Assembly (NCBI GenBank): GCA_015680685.1
Contig: MNCI01011084.1
Span: 640,431 to 695,985, forward strand
Direction: 5' to 3'
Length of the DNA stretch: 55,555 nt
Origin: Gnetum montanum
Taxonomy: Eukaryota > Streptophyta > Gnetopsida > Gnetales > Gnetaceae
Made by a program: the position numbers and the translations under genes. Numbering within the stretch: position 1 is the stretch's first letter; each line of letters opens with the position of its first letter. The notes under the pieces are model-generated. The model was not told the DNA's origin, searched no databases, and was given only the letters and a program-made list of their open reading frames with translations. This document shows, in pieces, positions 55,220 to 55,555 of this stretch.

Positions 55220-55555
55220 TTAGTTCCTGACTAAGAAGATTGATAGTTTGGAAAGTTTCAAAGTTTCAAAGGATATTCTAGATTCTAAGACTGATTCTTC
55301 ATCAGAAGAAGAATGAAAGAAAGATTTTGAATTAGGAACAAGTAGTCGAGTGAAAACTAGAAGATCAAGAAGATCACCCATTATATCTGGTTTTTCGATT
55401 CGTTAGAGAAGATCTAGAAAGTCTAAGAGTTCAACATTCCAAAGGAATAGGATGGCAAATCCTTGGCAAAGAGTTACACCATTAGGATTTCAAAATTACA
55501 ATGATATTCCTAAGGTAATTTACAAATATTTGCCTAAGCCTTTCATTCCTGGAAA
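55220..55555 (+). pseudogene. Element E gag start, partial
   Basis: The frame after the primer site reads KIDSLESFKVSKDILDSKTDSSSEEE, then a stop, then an Arg/Ser-rich part (SSRVKTRRSRRSP) and NRMANPWQRVTPLGFQNYNDIPK up to the window end. Position and composition suit the N-terminal part of a gag, but no diagnostic motif is in view. At least two stops are present (near 55315 and 55405), so it is probably broken, or translation starts later, for example at ATG 55451 (MANPW). Confidence 0.5.

Larger units (their letters stand above)
53715..55555 (+). mobile_element. Element E: 5' end of another LTR retrotransposon
   Basis: A 1390 bp LTR, then a primer-like site and the start of a reading frame, all in plus orientation and running off the window. 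LTR sequence and primer site are unlike those of A, B, D, F and C. Confidence 0.78.

Overview
The window is plant repeat DNA: AT-rich, nuclear, and almost entirely made of old, broken LTR retrotransposons. The reading frames come in short pieces separated by stops and frameshifts, yet the order gag-protease-reverse transcriptase-RNase H-integrase can be followed in four elements. They look like the Athila lineage of Ty3/gypsy: a primer site resembling the tRNA-Asp site, an Athila-like gag and RT, and a further gene after integrase. The age and density of the decayed copies suggest a large, slowly purged genome; a gymnosperm such as a conifer is my guess, not something the sequence proves.

Layout. 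Element A (+, 1-8606) enters from the left and ends in an LTR (7750-8606). Element B (-, 8607-21454) is nearly complete, with LTRs at 8607-9460 and 20595-21454, and meets A tail to tail. Element C (+, 21455 to about 25250) is a 5'-truncated chromovirus with RT, RNase H, integrase, a chromodomain relic and a probable 3' LTR. From 25458 to 31553 lies a pair of related ~2 kb direct repeats around a 1.56 kb non-coding core. The right repeat carries a 571 bp solo LTR with a 5 bp target duplication; the left one carries a private ~253 bp tandem duplication. A Tat-like RNase H/integrase relic (-, 31545-32415) follows. Element F (+, 32581-40123) is a fourth-lineage sibling of A, B and D and is cut off after integrase by element D (-, 40124 to about 51480), which itself lacks its gag 5' end and 5' LTR. 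A ~2.2 kb island of different composition (51481-53714) has unidentified short ORFs and an internal duplication. Element E (+, from 53715) begins with a 1390 bp LTR, a primer site and the start of a probable gag, and runs off the window.

Most interesting system. B and D each carry a ~2.8 kb third gene (ORF3) after integrase, on the same strand as gag-pol. It has a globular region resembling the 'putative plant transposon protein' type and a long coiled-coil-rich C-terminal half. In both elements ORF3 is preceded by a U3-like promoter segment (the same GTTGATGAGGCC-type repeats as the LTR plus a TATA box), then a leader with a matching splice donor (AG|GTAAG) and, in D, an acceptor AG directly before the ATG. 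A keeps the leader and a strong acceptor but has lost the ORF3 body. This suggests an independently promoted, spliced accessory gene in this retrotransposon family.

No tRNA, rRNA, CRISPR or clearly intact host gene was found. All coding calls are pseudogenes read through stops and frameshifts, so boundaries are approximate unless an LTR end or motif fixes them.
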